Positions 43,163-54,376 of a DNA stretch of 64,000 nucleotides are shown here, piece by piece. Made by a program: the position numbers and the translations under genes. The stretch comes from Prochlorococcus sp. AG-347-B23. Its GTDB lineage: Bacteria; Cyanobacteriota; Cyanobacteriia; PCC-6307; Cyanobiaceae. The stretch covers positions 1-64,000 of the forward strand of contig QCBE01000003.1 in NCBI GenBank assembly GCA_003281715.1. The letters run 5' to 3'. Numbering within the stretch: the first letter of the stretch is position 1; every line of letters begins with the position of its first letter. The notes below the pieces were generated by a model. It was not told the DNA's origin. It worked only from the letters and a program-made list of their open reading frames with translations, and made no database searches.

Positions 43163-44568
43163 TCAGTATGAAAACTACCTTCCTTATCAATTCTTTCATA
43201 TGTATGAGAGCCAAAACAGTCCCTCATTGCCTGAACAAGATTCTGAGGAAGTCTATTGGTTCTATAACTATTCAAATAATCTAAGGTACTGGATAGACAT
43301 GGGACTGGTATACCAGCTTTTGTGGATAAAGAAACAACTTTAGCTAAGTTATCTAATCTTGTCGCAATTTCATTATTGAACCAATCATCAAAAATTAAAT
43401 TTTTTAGATTAGGGTCTTTGTTATAAGCATCTTGAATTTTACTTAACAATTTTGATCTAATTATGCAACCACCTTTCCATATTTGAGCAATTGACGGCAT
43501 ATTCAAACCATAGTTATATACTGCAGATGCTTCTCTTAAAATGTCCATACCCTGGGCATAGCTAGCTATTGTGGCAAGGACTACAGCATCAAATAAAGGT
43601 TTCATTCCATCTGATATATTTCCTAAATCAAAATCCTCTATCTCTTTAGATGGAATAGTTTTTTCAATCTCACTACGTTGCTCTTTTAAAGAACTCATTA
43701 CTCTTGCATTTAAAGATGCATAAATAGTTGGGACTGATACCCCCAGTTCTAGAGCACTTACAACAGTCCATAACCCTGTACCTTTCTGGCCAGCTTTATC
43801 TAATATTTTTTCCACGACATCATCCCCAGTTATCTCATCTTTTGTATTTAGACAAATCTCTGTTATCTCAACAAGATAAGAAGCTAATTCATCAGTATTA
43901 TTCCAAATACCAAATACCTCTGACATTTGCTGACCATTCATACCTTTGACTCTCTTCATAAGGTCATAAGCTTCTGCAAGTATTTGTTCAATTCCATATT
44001 CAATTCCGTTATGAACAGTTTTCACAAAATGACCCGAGCCTCCTGGTCCAACATATGCAACACATGGTCCGTCTTCAACTTTGGCAGCCATTTTTGTTAA
44101 TAAGCTTTCTATTGCATCATATGAAGCCTTAGTACCACCGGGCATCATACTTGGACCCTCTAAAGCTCCTTTGGCCCCTCCAGATACTCCCATCCCAATG
44201 TATCCAAAACTTTTACTTTCAAGAGTATTCACCCTTCTTTCTGTATCTTTAAATTGAGAGTTGCCGCCATCTATTAATAAATCGCCTTCCTCGAGATATC
44301 CAGAAATATTATCAATGACAGCATCTGTTGCGGGCCCAGCTTTTACCATCATTAGAATTCTTCTAGGTCTCTCTAGCTTATTAACAAATTCTTGAAGAGT
44401 TTCAGCTCCTTCTATATTCTTCCCAAGGCCACGACCTTGTAAAAATTCTTCGGTTTTTGAGAAAGTCCTATTAAAAACTACACTAGAAAATCCATTTCTC
44501 TCTGCGTTAAGAACTAAATTTTCGCCCATAACACCAAGACCTATTAAACCAAAATGTGCCTTGGACAT
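43150..44568 (-). CDS. gnd: 6-phosphogluconate dehydrogenase Gnd
   Basis: Gnd makes ribulose 5-phosphate, CO2 and NADPH. I chose the ATG at 44568 (MSKAHFGLIGLGVMGENLVL) over an upstream ATG at 44586, because the Rossmann motif GLGVMG should come near residue 10. The 472-residue product shows LMMVKAGPATDAVID, SGGAKGALEGPSMMPGG, GGSGHFVKTVHNGIEYG with the catalytic Lys and His, and KGTGLWTVVSALELGVSVP. Length is normal. It is read directly into pgl, and 94 bases separate it from glgC upstream. Confidence 0.95.
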   Translation of the reverse strand: MSKAHFGLIGLGVMGENLVLNAERNGFSSVVFNRTFSKTEEFLQGRGLGKNIEGAETLQEFVNKLERPRRILMMVKAGPATDAVIDNISGYLEEGDLLIDGGNSQFKDTERRVNTLESKSFGYIGMGVSGGAKGALEGPSMMPGGTKASYDAIESLLTKMAAKVEDGPCVAYVGPGGSGHFVKTVHNGIEYGIEQILAEAYDLMKRVKGMNGQQMSEVFGIWNNTDELASYLVEITEICLNTKDEITGDDVVEKILDKAGQKGTGLWTVVSALELGVSVPTIYASLNARVMSSLKEQRSEIEKTIPSKEIEDFDLGNISDGMKPLFDAVVLATIASYAQGMDILREASAVYNYGLNMPSIAQIWKGGCIIRSKLLSKIQDAYNKDPNLKNLIFDDWFNNEIATRLDNLAKVVSLSTKAGIPVPCLSSTLDYLNSYRTNRLPQNLVQAMRDCFGSHTYERIDKEGSFHTEWMK

Positions 44569-44662
44569 AAAAATTAAAAAACTCAATAAATACAGTTTGC
44601 CTGCAACTCAACAAAATTGCTCAAAAAAAATACTTATGTCAGCGAAAAATGATGGAAAAGAT

Positions 44663-45958
44663 TTAAATAAAAGTTCCGTTTGCAATAGTTGCATTTTTAA
44701 CTACTACAACTATTCCATTTCTGATATAAAAGCCTAATTCTGGCTTATCTGCCTCTTCTACTCGATCTTTATTAATGATCACGACATTATCACCAATTCT
44801 TGTATTCTTATCAAGAATTGCTCTTTTTACAGTAGTCCCTTCACCTACTCCAAGAGGCGTTCCGCCCCCTTTTCTTAATTCAATCCTCTCTTCAGGGGAT
44901 TCAAAGAAATCGGCTCCCATAACAAGAGTATCCTCAAGAACCGAGTCACTTTCAATCCTGCTTCTTACTCCTAAAACACAATGTAAAATACTGCATGACT
45001 TCAAGATTGTGCCTTCACAAACAATTGAATCAGTAATTTGAGCATCTACAAGTTTAGAAGGGGGTAAAAATCTAGGTCTAGTATAAATTGGGAATTTCTC
45101 ATCATAAAAACTAAATGGAGGTTTTGGTTGCTCAGTCAATGCAAGGTTTGACTCAAAGAATGCCCCAATTGTGCCGATATCTTCCCAATAATCATCGAAT
45201 ACATAACTTTTAAGAATATCGCCTCTATTGAGGGCTTCTGGAATTATGTCCTTACCAAAATCCGTATAATTAGGAAATTTATTTAGAAGATCGAAGAGAG
45301 TATTTCTGCTAAAAACGTAAATCCCCATAGAGGCTAGATATGGTTTTTCGGCAGCTGACTCCTTACTTAATCCAAATTTTGAAGTATCTACTGCCATAGC
45401 CTTCAACTTTTCTCCAGTGGGCTTTTCACTAAATTCTTTTATATTTCCTACATCATCGGTTCTCATTAGGCCAAAACCTTCTGCTTGAGCTTCATCAACA
45501 GGCAAAGCTGCAACAGTTAAATCAGCACCATTATCTCTATGATGTTGAACAAATAAACTGTAGTCCATTCTGTACAGTTGATCACCTGACAATATTAAAT
45601 ATTCATCAACATCCCATTCTTGAAATAACCATTGGTATTTTCTTACAGCATCAGCAGTACCTTCAAACCACTTCGGACTATCAGGAGTCTGTTGTGCAGC
45701 TAAAACCTCCACAAATCCTTGGCCAAAAGGACCATTTAAATTATAGGTTCTTCCTATATGTCTATTTAGAGATGCACTATTGAACTGGGTCAATACGTAC
45801 ATTTTTTCAATGCCTGAATTTATACAATTACTAATCGGAATATCAATCAAACGATACTTACCTGCCAATGGCACAGCAGGTTTAGCCCTCATTTTTGTTA
45901 GAGGGTAAAGTCTAGAACCTTTTCCTCCTCCGAGGATTATGGCCAACACACGCTTCAT
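44663..45958 (-). CDS. glgC: Glucose-1-phosphate adenylyltransferase GlgC
   Basis: GlgC makes ADP-glucose for glycogen, using ATP and glucose 1-phosphate. The 431-residue protein has [20 protein letters not shown] at the N-terminus, [27 protein letters not shown], and a C-terminal hexapeptide beta helix ([13 protein letters not shown]). Length matches plant-like cyanobacterial enzymes, which are activated by 3-phosphoglycerate and inhibited by phosphate. It follows hemA and precedes gnd on the minus strand. Confidence 0.96.
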   Translation of the reverse strand: MKRVLAIILGGGKGSRLYPLTKMRAKPAVPLAGKYRLIDIPISNCINSGIEKMYVLTQFNSASLNRHIGRTYNLNGPFGQGFVEVLAAQQTPDSPKWFEGTADAVRKYQWLFQEWDVDEYLILSGDQLYRMDYSLFVQHHRDNGADLTVAALPVDEAQAEGFGLMRTDDVGNIKEFSEKPTGEKLKAMAVDTSKFGLSKESAAEKPYLASMGIYVFSRNTLFDLLNKFPNYTDFGKDIIPEALNRGDILKSYVFDDYWEDIGTIGAFFESNLALTEQPKPPFSFYDEKFPIYTRPRFLPPSKLVDAQITDSIVCEGTILKSCSILHCVLGVRSRIESDSVLEDTLVMGADFFESPEERIELRKGGGTPLGVGEGTTVKRAILDKNTRIGDNVVIINKDRVEEADKPELGFYIRNGIVVVVKNATIANGTFI

Positions 45959-46097
45959 TCAATCTAATGGAGGTAGATATACAACTACTTAAGGTAACTG
46001 ATTATGGGCATATTTAGAAATAAAAATGGTCAGTTTACAAAGGTATTTCGAAAAATCACTGGAAAAACTTAATATAAATCGAAAAAAGTTAGTTCTT

Positions 46098-47399
46098 TTA
46101 ATCCTCTTCTACCAAAGAAAACAATTTTTCAACGATTTTCAAAGAAACTTGTCTTTCTTCTCTTGATTGAGGACTTCTCAACTTGGTGACCGGCGTATGA
46201 AGTATTTTATTAATTATTCCTTTAGTCAAAGCTTCCACAACTTTTCTTTCTCGAGCCGAAAAATCTGGTCCCATTCTGCTAAGTGCTTTTTGCAATTCCT
46301 CTTTTCTAATTAACTCCAAATCTGATCTAAGTTTATTAATTACTGGAACGGCCTCTAAACTTGCCCACCATTCTAGAAAAATGATCCTTTCTTCTTCTAC
46401 TAAAGATTCCGCTTCCTTTGCTATTTTCTGTCTAAATTCTTGATTTCTTGAAACAACCTCTTGTAAGTCATCAACATCAAATGATTTAACAAATTCATGT
46501 TGTTTAACATCATTAGATATATTTCTCGGTACACCAATATCAATAAATTTAAGTCTATTACTCAATTTTATTTTTTCAATTTTTGTGAGATCAATAATTG
46601 GCTCTTCAGAGGCAGTACTGGTGAAAACAAGGGAAGATAATGATATGTTTTCTTCTAATTCGTTTAACCCTTTACAAACAATCTCTAGATCAGGAAAGTC
46701 TTGAGCAAGATTTAATGCTCTATCAATATTTCTATTTAAAAGGATAAGTTTATGACATCCTTTTGATTTTAAATGAGTTATTAAAAGCCTACTCATTCGT
46801 CCGGCGCCAACAACAAGAACGTTCTCTGATTCCAAACTTACAAGAGTATCAAAACCCTTTTCTTGTCCAATTTTTAATTGAGCTAGTTCTACTGCTGCTG
46901 AACTGATTGACACAGCTCCAGTTCCTAAATTTGTTTCGGATCTTACTTTTTTACCTGTACTAACTGATTGAGTTAATAATCTATTAAGAATTGGTCCAGT
47001 AGATTGATTCTCTTGACCTAATCTCATCATTTTTTTTACCTGCGAAAGGATTTGTCCTTCCCCTAAAACGAGGCTATCGAGTCCTGCCGAGACTTTCATC
47101 AAATGCAAAACTGCTTCTTCCTGTCTAAAGCAAAAAAGATGTGGATTTAAATCTTCAAAAATAATTCCAGAATATTCTGATATGAATTCTTTAATAGATG
47201 AAATTCCAGTATTTTTATCCTTTACTAGCGCATATATTTCCAGCCTATTACAAGTACTTAAAATTGACACCTCTAATACATCAGAGAAAGCTTTTAATGC
47301 TTTCAATGACTCTGTTATGGATTGGTCAGGAATACTTAACTTCTCACGCACTTCGACAGGTGCCGTGCGATGACTTAGTCCGACGACAACAATATGCAT
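46098..47399 (-). CDS. hemA: Glutamyl-tRNA reductase HemA
   Basis: HemA converts glutamyl-tRNA to glutamate semialdehyde, the first step of tetrapyrrole and chlorophyll synthesis. The 433-residue protein has VVGLSHRTAPVEVREKLSIP, the nucleophile Cys50 in ILSTCNRLEIYA, LGEGQILSQVKKM, LVVGAGRMSRLLITHLKSKG for NADPH and a C-terminal dimerisation helix. Its start is 18 bases downstream of the glpX stop on the same strand. Regulation is not visible in the sequence. Confidence 0.96.
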   Translation of the reverse strand: MHIVVVGLSHRTAPVEVREKLSIPDQSITESLKALKAFSDVLEVSILSTCNRLEIYALVKDKNTGISSIKEFISEYSGIIFEDLNPHLFCFRQEEAVLHLMKVSAGLDSLVLGEGQILSQVKKMMRLGQENQSTGPILNRLLTQSVSTGKKVRSETNLGTGAVSISSAAVELAQLKIGQEKGFDTLVSLESENVLVVGAGRMSRLLITHLKSKGCHKLILLNRNIDRALNLAQDFPDLEIVCKGLNELEENISLSSLVFTSTASEEPIIDLTKIEKIKLSNRLKFIDIGVPRNISNDVKQHEFVKSFDVDDLQEVVSRNQEFRQKIAKEAESLVEEERIIFLEWWASLEAVPVINKLRSDLELIRKEELQKALSRMGPDFSARERKVVEALTKGIINKILHTPVTKLRSPQSREERQVSLKIVEKLFSLVEED

Positions 47400-47417
47400 A
47401 AAATCAAAAGTGAATTT

Positions 47418-48419
47418 TTAAAGGCTGATACTCTTAGCACCATCTTTAATATGGACAGTATTTGTGAACCTTGCAGTACTATCTAATGTACTAATAACTA
47501 AACTACTTGTTCTAACACAATCCCTTTCAAATTTAACTCCGTCAAATAATAATCCATCAGTTATTCCACTTCCAGCGAAAACAACATTTTCTCCCGATGC
47601 CAATTCATTTGCTTCATAGATTTTATCTATATCTGTTATGCCCATTTCATTAAGACGTTTTATATTTCCTTCTTTTGTGTAATCAGCCCATTCAGAAGTT
47701 TGAGCGATTGCAGGATCATAAACTAGTTGTCCTTGAAAGTGTCCGCCGAGAGCTCTCATCGCAGCAGCTGAAATAACACCCTCTGGAGCTGCACCTATAC
47801 CCATCAAGCAATGTGTTCCAGTTCCTGCAAAACCGCATGCAATCGCAGCTTGAACATCACCATCAGAAATCGGTTGTACTTTTGCACCACATCCTCGAAT
47901 CTCTTTAATTAAATCTTTATGTCTAGTTCTATCCATTACAACTACAGTAATCTCATCAATAGAAAGGCCCAAGCAATCACTTAATATCTTCAAGTTTTCA
48001 GTAGCTGAATTTCTAATATCAACTTTACCTTTGGCAGCAGGAGGCGCTGCTAATTTGTTCATGTAAAAATCAGGAGCATTGAAAAGACCACCCGTATCAG
48101 AGGCAGCTAAAACCGCCATAGAACCCCTTTGATTATTCGCACAAAGATTAGTTCCTTCACAAGGATCTACGGCAAAGTCAACCCCTGGGCCATTTCCACT
48201 GCCAACCTCTTCACCTATGTAAAGCATGGGTGCTTCATCTCTTTCACCTTCTCCAATAACAATTTTCCCTTTCATTTCAATTTTGCCCATTCGCAATCTC
48301 ATTGCTTCGACAGCTGCAGCATCAGCTTCATCTTTTTGACCAAGTCCTGTTAGTTTTGCTGAGGCAATAGCTGCTTGCTCGACAACTTCGAGAATTTCTT
48401 GAATTAAAGTTTGATTCAC
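47418..48419 (-). CDS. glpX: Fructose-1,6/sedoheptulose-1,7-bisphosphatase GlpX
   Basis: A class II FBPase/SBPase of the Calvin cycle, 333 residues. Motifs are [58 protein letters not shown] and [20 protein letters not shown]. Cys residues near DPCEGTN may matter for redox control. The TTG/ATG-near start at 48419 lies 187 bases from the divergent rpe gene, and that region contains possible promoters for both. It is followed by hemA on the same strand. Confidence 0.95.
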   Translation of the reverse strand: MNQTLIQEILEVVEQAAIASAKLTGLGQKDEADAAAVEAMRLRMGKIEMKGKIVIGEGERDEAPMLYIGEEVGSGNGPGVDFAVDPCEGTNLCANNQRGSMAVLAASDTGGLFNAPDFYMNKLAAPPAAKGKVDIRNSATENLKILSDCLGLSIDEITVVVMDRTRHKDLIKEIRGCGAKVQPISDGDVQAAIACGFAGTGTHCLMGIGAAPEGVISAAAMRALGGHFQGQLVYDPAIAQTSEWADYTKEGNIKRLNEMGITDIDKIYEANELASGENVVFAGSGITDGLLFDGVKFERDCVRTSSLVISTLDSTARFTNTVHIKDGAKSISL

Positions 48420-48606
48420 AATTAAATTTTGAGGATTTTCTAAAAGGTTTTGAGTATGATCTCATATAAAATGCAATTTTTTATGAGAATTATTATGCTA
48501 GTAAGCTTTTTTTAACTCTTTACAGCTGTTACTTTATCAGGCCGTGACTTGAAATTAGGAATAAACAACTAAATATAGTATCTTTATTAAATATTTTAAA
48601 AATTAA

Positions 48607-49365
48607 ATGACTGAGTCAAATCAAGCAAATTTAACTGGTGCAAATAGACCAATTCAAATAATTCCTTCAGTTTTACCAGCAGATTGGGCAAATATGGGGG
48701 CATGTGTGAAAGAGCTTGAGGAAGCTGGGGTAGATAGAATTCAATTTGATGTAATGGATGGAAATTTCGTACCAAATCTTACATTTGGTCCTGAAATGAT
48801 TGCTGCATGCAGGAAATATTGCAATGTCCCTTTTGAAACTCAATTAATGGTAAGCCAGTACAACTGTGAAACAATGCTTGAATCTTATGTAAACGCTACA
48901 AAAGGGGCAAATGGTGAACCAGGAGTAGTAATAGCTCATGCCGAAGCAAATATTCATTTGCATAGAGTTCTAGGAAGGATAAGAGATTTAGGAGGATCTC
49001 CTTCTGTTGCATTGAACCCTCATACTCCTTTTGAAATGATTAAAAACATAATGGATATGGTTGATCATGTTTTGGTTATGACAGTTAATCCTGGCTTTGG
49101 AGGACAAGCTTATATACCAACAATGCTTAATAAAATAAAAGAAATAAGAAACTTTATTATCGAAAAAAACTTAGATGTCGACATTGAAGTTGATGGAGGG
49201 ATAAAAGCAAATTGGACTATTTCACAATGTGCCGATGCTGGTGCTAATTGTTTTATTGCAGGTAGCGGAATGTTTGCTTACCCAACATTAAAAGAAGGAT
49301 GTGATGACTTGAGAAAAGTTGCACAAGAAGCACAAAAAGGGAATGTTCTTTCTGAACCTCAATAA
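48607..49365 (+). CDS. rpe: Ribulose-phosphate 3-epimerase Rpe
   Basis: Rpe interconverts ribulose and xylulose 5-phosphate. The 252-residue TIM barrel shows IQIIPSVLPADWANMGACVK, DRIQFDVMDGNFVPNLTFGP with catalytic Asp, VVIAHAEANIHLHRVLG, VLVMTVNPGFGGQAYIPTML and VDIEVDGGIKANWT. An N-terminal extension of about 15 residues precedes the barrel. It is divergent from glpX, another Calvin-cycle gene, across 187 bases. Confidence 0.95.
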   Translation: MTESNQANLTGANRPIQIIPSVLPADWANMGACVKELEEAGVDRIQFDVMDGNFVPNLTFGPEMIAACRKYCNVPFETQLMVSQYNCETMLESYVNATKGANGEPGVVIAHAEANIHLHRVLGRIRDLGGSPSVALNPHTPFEMIKNIMDMVDHVLVMTVNPGFGGQAYIPTMLNKIKEIRNFIIEKNLDVDIEVDGGIKANWTISQCADAGANCFIAGSGMFAYPTLKEGCDDLRKVAQEAQKGNVLSEPQ

Positions 49366-49386
49366 ATATTCTGGATGATTAAGAAA

Positions 49387-50316
49387 TCACCCAAATATCC
49401 ATCCATAACTATGCAAACCTATTCCTAAAAAATTAACTCCTAAATAACATACTAAAACAACTAAAAAGCCTGTAGATGCTAATAATGCTGGTTTGCGTCC
49501 TTGCCAACCCTTACTTATTCTCATGTGCAGATAAGCAGCATAAAACAACCATGAGATAAATGCCCATGTTTCTTTTGGATCCCAACTCCACCATGTGCCC
49601 CAGGCCTCGTTAGCCCAAACTGCACCCGAAATTAAACCGAGAGTCAAAAGAACAAAACCTACTAATATAGAACGATAACTTAACGTATCTAATTCTTCTG
49701 AATGAGAAAATTCAATAGGTTCAACTAAATCATTTACGGGATAGCTATTTGAAAGTTTAAATCCTCCTATACCTATAGAACTACTTCTGATTTGAAGTGG
49801 CTTATTTTTATTGAGAAACAAAACGGACATAGAAAGTAAAGAACCTATTATTAATGCTGCATAACTAAGCATTACTACGCTAACGTGCATTACTAACCAA
49901 CTAGACCTTAAAGCTGGAACTAAATTGGATGATAATTTCAAATCCTCAGGCAAAACAAAACAAGCAAAAGCCACAGTTAGTAACTCAATAGGTATAGCAA
50001 TTGAGGGAATTATTGGAGCTTGGTATTCTCTTTCAACTAATAGTTGACCTAATGTGATACCCCAAGTAAGGAAGTAAAGAGATTCATACAAATTGCTAAT
50101 AGGAAAGTGCCCAGAAATTGACCACCTAAAAAGTAATTGTAATGTTATTAATAAGTTCACTAAAATCGTAATGAATCTTACAGTAGAAGAAGCCTTTTTT
50201 TTAAAAACTGCACCCAAAGATATTGGTAAGTTAATTAATAAAAAATAAAAAACTAAAAGGCCTAAAACTGAAACCGGCTCATATATTAAATTTTTAAAAA
50301 AATTATCTAGTATCAT
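49387..50316 (-). CDS. ccsA: Cytochrome c biogenesis protein CcsA (ResC)
   Basis: CcsA with Ccs1 exports and attaches heme to c-type cytochromes on the thylakoid lumenal side. The 309-residue protein has about eight membrane segments and the tryptophan-rich heme-handling motif WGTWWSWDPKETWAFISWLF. Histidines near HVSVVMLSYAALI and HMRISKGW flank it, as in CcsA. It is convergent with rpe and follows lptB on the minus strand with a 114-base gap. Confidence 0.93.
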   Translation of the reverse strand: MILDNFFKNLIYEPVSVLGLLVFYFLLINLPISLGAVFKKKASSTVRFITILVNLLITLQLLFRWSISGHFPISNLYESLYFLTWGITLGQLLVEREYQAPIIPSIAIPIELLTVAFACFVLPEDLKLSSNLVPALRSSWLVMHVSVVMLSYAALIIGSLLSMSVLFLNKNKPLQIRSSSIGIGGFKLSNSYPVNDLVEPIEFSHSEELDTLSYRSILVGFVLLTLGLISGAVWANEAWGTWWSWDPKETWAFISWLFYAAYLHMRISKGWQGRKPALLASTGFLVVLVCYLGVNFLGIGLHSYGWIFG

Positions 50317-50430
50317 TTCTAGAAAATTCTCAAGTTTTAATATTCAACGACAACCAAATAATAATTAAAATCATTCTCATATGAGTAAATCTTTAATAAT
50401 AAAGTTTTAATTAATTTAAAAAAAAGCATT

Positions 50431-51159
50431 TCAAAGTTTGAAATCATCTCCTAGATAATACTTCTTGACTATTGGATTATCAGCCAATTCACTTGATGAA
50501 CCGTTAGCTAAAATTTTTCCTTCACTTAATACATATGATTTGTTAGTAATTAGAAGGGTTTCTCTGACATTATGGTCTGTAATGAGAATCCCAACCCCAT
50601 CACTACTTAATTTTAGAATTAGTTTCTTTAGATCATTAACAGCTAGAGGATCTATCCCAGCAAAAGGTTCGTCTAATAACAAATATCTAGGTCCTTTTCT
50701 ACCTACAGTGAGAGCCCTTGCAATTTCACACCTCCTCCTCTCTCCTCCTGAAAGTTGATAACCGTAATTATCTACAAAGTTATTCAAATTAAATTCATTA
50801 ATTAATTGTTCTCTTCTATTTCTTATCGCTGCTCTACTATAAGATGAATTTTGTAAAGCCAAATCTATATTATCCTTAACTGTGAGGTCTCTAAATATAC
50901 TCGCTTCCTGAGTTAAGTACCCTAACCCAAGTCTTGATCTAATTGGTAGAGGAAGACTGGTTATATTTTTCCCATTCATTAAAATTTCACCTTTATCTGG
51001 TTTTATATTCCCAACTGCAAGATTAAAAGTTGTAGTTTTCCCAGCACCATTAGGTCCCATCAAACCTACAACTTCCCCTGGATTAACAGTTATTGAAACA
51101 TCATTTACAATTAATCTTCCTTTAATTGAAAGGGATACATTATGAATATTTAGGTTCAT
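50431..51159 (-). CDS. lptB: LPS export ABC ATPase LptB
   Basis: A 242-residue ABC ATPase powering lipopolysaccharide export with LptF/G/C. Walker A is GLMGPNGAGKTT, the signature QLSGGERRRCEIARAL, Walker B RYLLLDEPFAGIDPLAV and switch ITDHNVRETL. The LSGGERRRCEIARAL and FAGIDP sequences are typical of LptB. LptF/LptG and LptC are not in the window. It is upstream of ccsA on the same strand, 72 bases or more from neighbours, so co-transcription is uncertain. Confidence 0.94.
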   Translation of the reverse strand: MNLNIHNVSLSIKGRLIVNDVSITVNPGEVVGLMGPNGAGKTTTFNLAVGNIKPDKGEILMNGKNITSLPLPIRSRLGLGYLTQEASIFRDLTVKDNIDLALQNSSYSRAAIRNRREQLINEFNLNNFVDNYGYQLSGGERRRCEIARALTVGRKGPRYLLLDEPFAGIDPLAVNDLKKLILKLSSDGVGILITDHNVRETLLITNKSYVLSEGKILANGSSSELADNPIVKKYYLGDDFKL

Positions 51160-51246
51160 TTTCCTTGAGATCGATTAGATTCCTTACTTTCTTGAAAAAA
51201 AATTAAATACATAATAATAATTTAATTGAAGATAAAGATATATTCA

Positions 51247-51615
51247 TCAAAGAGGTTTCAAAAAAGGCTTATCGTTCTCGTTTAATAGTTCTCCATATTG
51301 TAATTTCCTTAATAAATCTTCCAAACATTGGCAAAAGGATTCTAGATCAATCCCTAAATCAATCTTGGTTCTAGTTTTTATTCTGCCTAAACCCTCTCCA
51401 AGCAAAATAGTAGCTCCATTTAAATTACCTTTACTTAAGTGAAACTGAGAAACAGATACTTGTAAAATTCCTTGGATAACTTGTCTTTCGTCGCCATCTA
51501 CGGAATTCCATATTTCTTCAAAAGCGTCATGAGCCTCGTACCATTCATGATTGTTAAAAAGATTTAAAGCTGTAAAAAGGGAATCTTGAAAACTTTTTGT
51601 ACTTTCTTCGTTCAT
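51247..51615 (-). CDS. DUF309 protein
   Basis: A 122-residue DUF309 family protein. The DUF309 mark ALNLFNNHEWYEAHDAFEEI followed by WNSVDGDERQVIQGILQVSV is clear, with His and Glu residues that look like a metal or catalytic site. Function is unknown. It follows typA on the minus strand, 11 bases after its stop, so the two are probably co-transcribed. Confidence 0.88.
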   Translation of the reverse strand: MNEESTKSFQDSLFTALNLFNNHEWYEAHDAFEEIWNSVDGDERQVIQGILQVSVSQFHLSKGNLNGATILLGEGLGRIKTRTKIDLGIDLESFCQCLEDLLRKLQYGELLNENDKPFLKPL

Positions 51616-51626
51616 TAAAGCAATTA

Positions 51627-53423
51627 CTAATTCTTTTTCTTTTTATTTATTTTTCTCATTCTTATTGAATCCGGTGTTACCTCTAGCATTTCATCTGGAC
51701 CAATATATTCGAGTGCTCTTTCAAGGGTAATATCCACAGGTGACTGCAAAGTATCAAGTTCTTCTGCCCCTGCAGATCTCATATTAGTCAACTGCTTAGT
51801 TTTACATATATTCAACTCAAGATCTTGAGGTCGATTATTCTCTCCAATTATCATTCCTTTATAAACTTTAACTCCAGGTTTAATGAAATATACTCCCCTA
51901 TCTTCAGCATTCTTTAAAGCATAAAATGTAGCTACACCTTCCTCAAAAGCTATAAGAACGCCATTCCTTCTAGTTTCAAAGTCTCCTGTTTTAGGTTTAT
52001 ATTCATAAAACGAATGGCTCATGATACCTTCACCTCTGGTTATCCTTACAAACTCCCCGCGAAATCCAATTAATCCTCTAGATGGGACTAGAAATTCTAA
52101 TTGAGTTCTACCATCTGAACTTGTCTGCATGTTTTTCATCTCTGCCTTTCTAGATCCAAGTTTTTCGATGCAAGAACCAACAGATACTTCAGGCACATCT
52201 AAAACCAAAGTCTCTATAGGCTCGCATTCAACATTATCAATTTCTCTGAAAATTACTTGAGGTTGTGAGATTTGAAACTCAAACCCCTCTCTTCTCATAG
52301 TTTCAATCAATATCCCTAGATGTAATTCTCCTCTTCCTGAAACTGAGAACCTGTCAGGAGAATCAGTTTCTTCTACTCTCAGGGCAACATTTGTTAAAAG
52401 TTCCCTATCCAATCTATTTTTTAATTGTCTACTAGTAACAAATTTCCCTTCCTTACCCGCGAATGGTGAATCATTGACAACAAAAGTCATATTTAAGGTA
52501 GGTTCATCAACTTTGATTAATGGAAGAGGATGAGGAGAATCGGGACATGCTATGGTCTCACCAATATTGACGTCATCGAAACCAGAAACAGCAACAATAT
52601 CACCTGCAAATGCTTCATTTATATCAATTCTTTGTAATCCTTCAAATCCTAAAAGCTTACTAACCTTACCTTTAATAGTTTTTCCGTTTTCTTTAATTAA
52701 ACTAGCCTGTTGGCCATTTTTTATAGTTCCGTTGTGGATCTTCCCAATTACTATTCTGCCTAAGAAATCAGAATAGTCCAAAGTAGTTATTTGTAGCTGA
52801 AGAGGCTTATTAGAATCACCTACTGGAGGAGGAACGTGTCTAATAATAGCTTCAAAAAGAGGCATCATATTGTCACTATTAGATTCCATCTCTTCTTTTG
52901 CGAAACCAGATAAGCCACTCCCAAAAAGATAAGGGAAATCACATTGATCATCATCAGCACCTAACTCCAAAAATAAATCAAGGACCTTATCAATTGCTAT
53001 TTCTGGTACTACTCGTGGTCTATCAATTTTATTTACAAAAACTATAGGCCTAAGTCCTTTTTCTAATGCTTTTTTTAAAACAAATCTTGTTTGAGGCATA
53101 GGTCCCTCATTTGCATCAACAATAAGCAGACAACCATCAACCATTCCCAAAACCCTTTCAACTTCTCCTCCAAAGTCAGCATGTCCAGGTGTATCTATAA
53201 TATTAATTCTGGTATCTTTGTAGTTAACTGCAGTATTTTTCGAGAGAATTGTTATCCCCCTTTCTCTTTCAAGATCATTTGAATCCATTACACATGTAGG
53301 GATAACTTCATTGTCTCTAAATATTCCTGATTGAGATAACAATGCATCTACAAGAGTTGTTTTCCCATGATCTACGTGAGCAATAATTGCAACATTTCTA
53401 ATTTCTTTTATCGAAGATGACAT
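51627..53423 (-). CDS. typA: Ribosome-associated GTPase TypA/BipA
   Basis: A 598-residue translational GTPase. G motifs are [40 protein letters not shown] and [14 protein letters not shown], followed by EF-G-like domains II, III and V and the BipA C-terminal domain ([20 protein letters not shown]). BipA supports ribosome assembly and stress growth, including cold. No tail truncation. It is followed by the DUF309 gene. Confidence 0.95.
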   Translation of the reverse strand: MSSSIKEIRNVAIIAHVDHGKTTLVDALLSQSGIFRDNEVIPTCVMDSNDLERERGITILSKNTAVNYKDTRINIIDTPGHADFGGEVERVLGMVDGCLLIVDANEGPMPQTRFVLKKALEKGLRPIVFVNKIDRPRVVPEIAIDKVLDLFLELGADDDQCDFPYLFGSGLSGFAKEEMESNSDNMMPLFEAIIRHVPPPVGDSNKPLQLQITTLDYSDFLGRIVIGKIHNGTIKNGQQASLIKENGKTIKGKVSKLLGFEGLQRIDINEAFAGDIVAVSGFDDVNIGETIACPDSPHPLPLIKVDEPTLNMTFVVNDSPFAGKEGKFVTSRQLKNRLDRELLTNVALRVEETDSPDRFSVSGRGELHLGILIETMRREGFEFQISQPQVIFREIDNVECEPIETLVLDVPEVSVGSCIEKLGSRKAEMKNMQTSSDGRTQLEFLVPSRGLIGFRGEFVRITRGEGIMSHSFYEYKPKTGDFETRRNGVLIAFEEGVATFYALKNAEDRGVYFIKPGVKVYKGMIIGENNRPQDLELNICKTKQLTNMRSAGAEELDTLQSPVDITLERALEYIGPDEMLEVTPDSIRMRKINKKKKN

Positions 53424-53538
53424 TTATAGAATTTATATAAATAATTAGATTGATTTTATTAAGGCTAACTCAAAGAATGCTTATTATGAGAATTTTCTCT
53501 TTAAGACTTTGAAAAATATAATTTATTGAATGATTAAA

Positions 53539-54264
53539 TTAATCAATTAGATTTGATTTTCTATTTGAGCTTTCAAAAACTTTTAATGCTTCAATTGACC
53601 CCTCATATCTCCAATGCCAGGGTTCGTAATCTATATATTTATTATCTTTGTTGAACGATAACTTAAAGTGAAACTTAGCCGCATTTTTTATTAACCATCT
53701 AAAGGCGTCAGTATTTTCGAAGCCGGTTTCAAAGTCTGTCTCTCTTTGAGTAGCATCACCAATATCGATTGCGAAACCTGTACTATGTTCGGAATACCCT
53801 GGGGGGGCTGAAACTCTAGCTCTTTCTGCCGCTTCTTGATTTCTAATAGATTTTAAAGAATAAAAAATATCGTTTTGCAAATTTATTGATCTATAACCAC
53901 TCAAGAAGACTAAATATATCCCATCCTTTTTGGCTTCTTCTCTCATCTTCAGTAGAGAATCGCGCATATCCATATGAACTTCAATATTAGGCTCAATTAA
54001 AACTAGTTTCTCCTTAGGAATTTCCGCATAGGGTAAATGACCTAAAATCCTATGGTCGTGATTTTTCAGAGCCTGAAAATTGAGATTATCAAGAGATCCT
54101 ATTTCTTTATTTTTAATTAATTTCAATGCAGCAACAGAAAAGATAAGAAAAAGAAATAGAGAAAATATTAATAGTTTTTTTAATAATGTTGAATTTGGAT
54201 TATTTAAGTAAGTTCTTTTGGCAAGTGGTATATCAAATTGATCGATATCTTTGTTTAGTTCCAA
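53539..54264 (-). CDS. D,D-carboxypeptidase, VanY/LdcB family
   Basis: A 241-residue M15B peptidase anchored by one N-terminal helix (LLKKLLIFSLFLFLIFSVAA). Zinc and catalytic marks are FLSGYRSINLQNDIFYSLK, GYSEHSTGFAIDIGDATQRE with His and Asp, and DYEPWHWRYEGS with the Glu and His. It removes D-Ala or L,D-linked residues from peptidoglycan stem peptides in the periplasm. It is divergent from chlP, and a second, VanX-type peptidase gene is at 59739-60422. Confidence 0.88.
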   Translation of the reverse strand: MELNKDIDQFDIPLAKRTYLNNPNSTLLKKLLIFSLFLFLIFSVAALKLIKNKEIGSLDNLNFQALKNHDHRILGHLPYAEIPKEKLVLIEPNIEVHMDMRDSLLKMREEAKKDGIYLVFLSGYRSINLQNDIFYSLKSIRNQEAAERARVSAPPGYSEHSTGFAIDIGDATQRETDFETGFENTDAFRWLIKNAAKFHFKLSFNKDNKYIDYEPWHWRYEGSIEALKVFESSNRKSNLID

Positions 54265-54376
54265 TATTTAGAAGTGAATTTGGAAAAGATATTTCGATAT
54301 TAACTATTATTTTAAGAAATGCACTTTTATAAGCAAAAAAGATGTATTTTTTATATACAGTATTATTTTTTTTCAT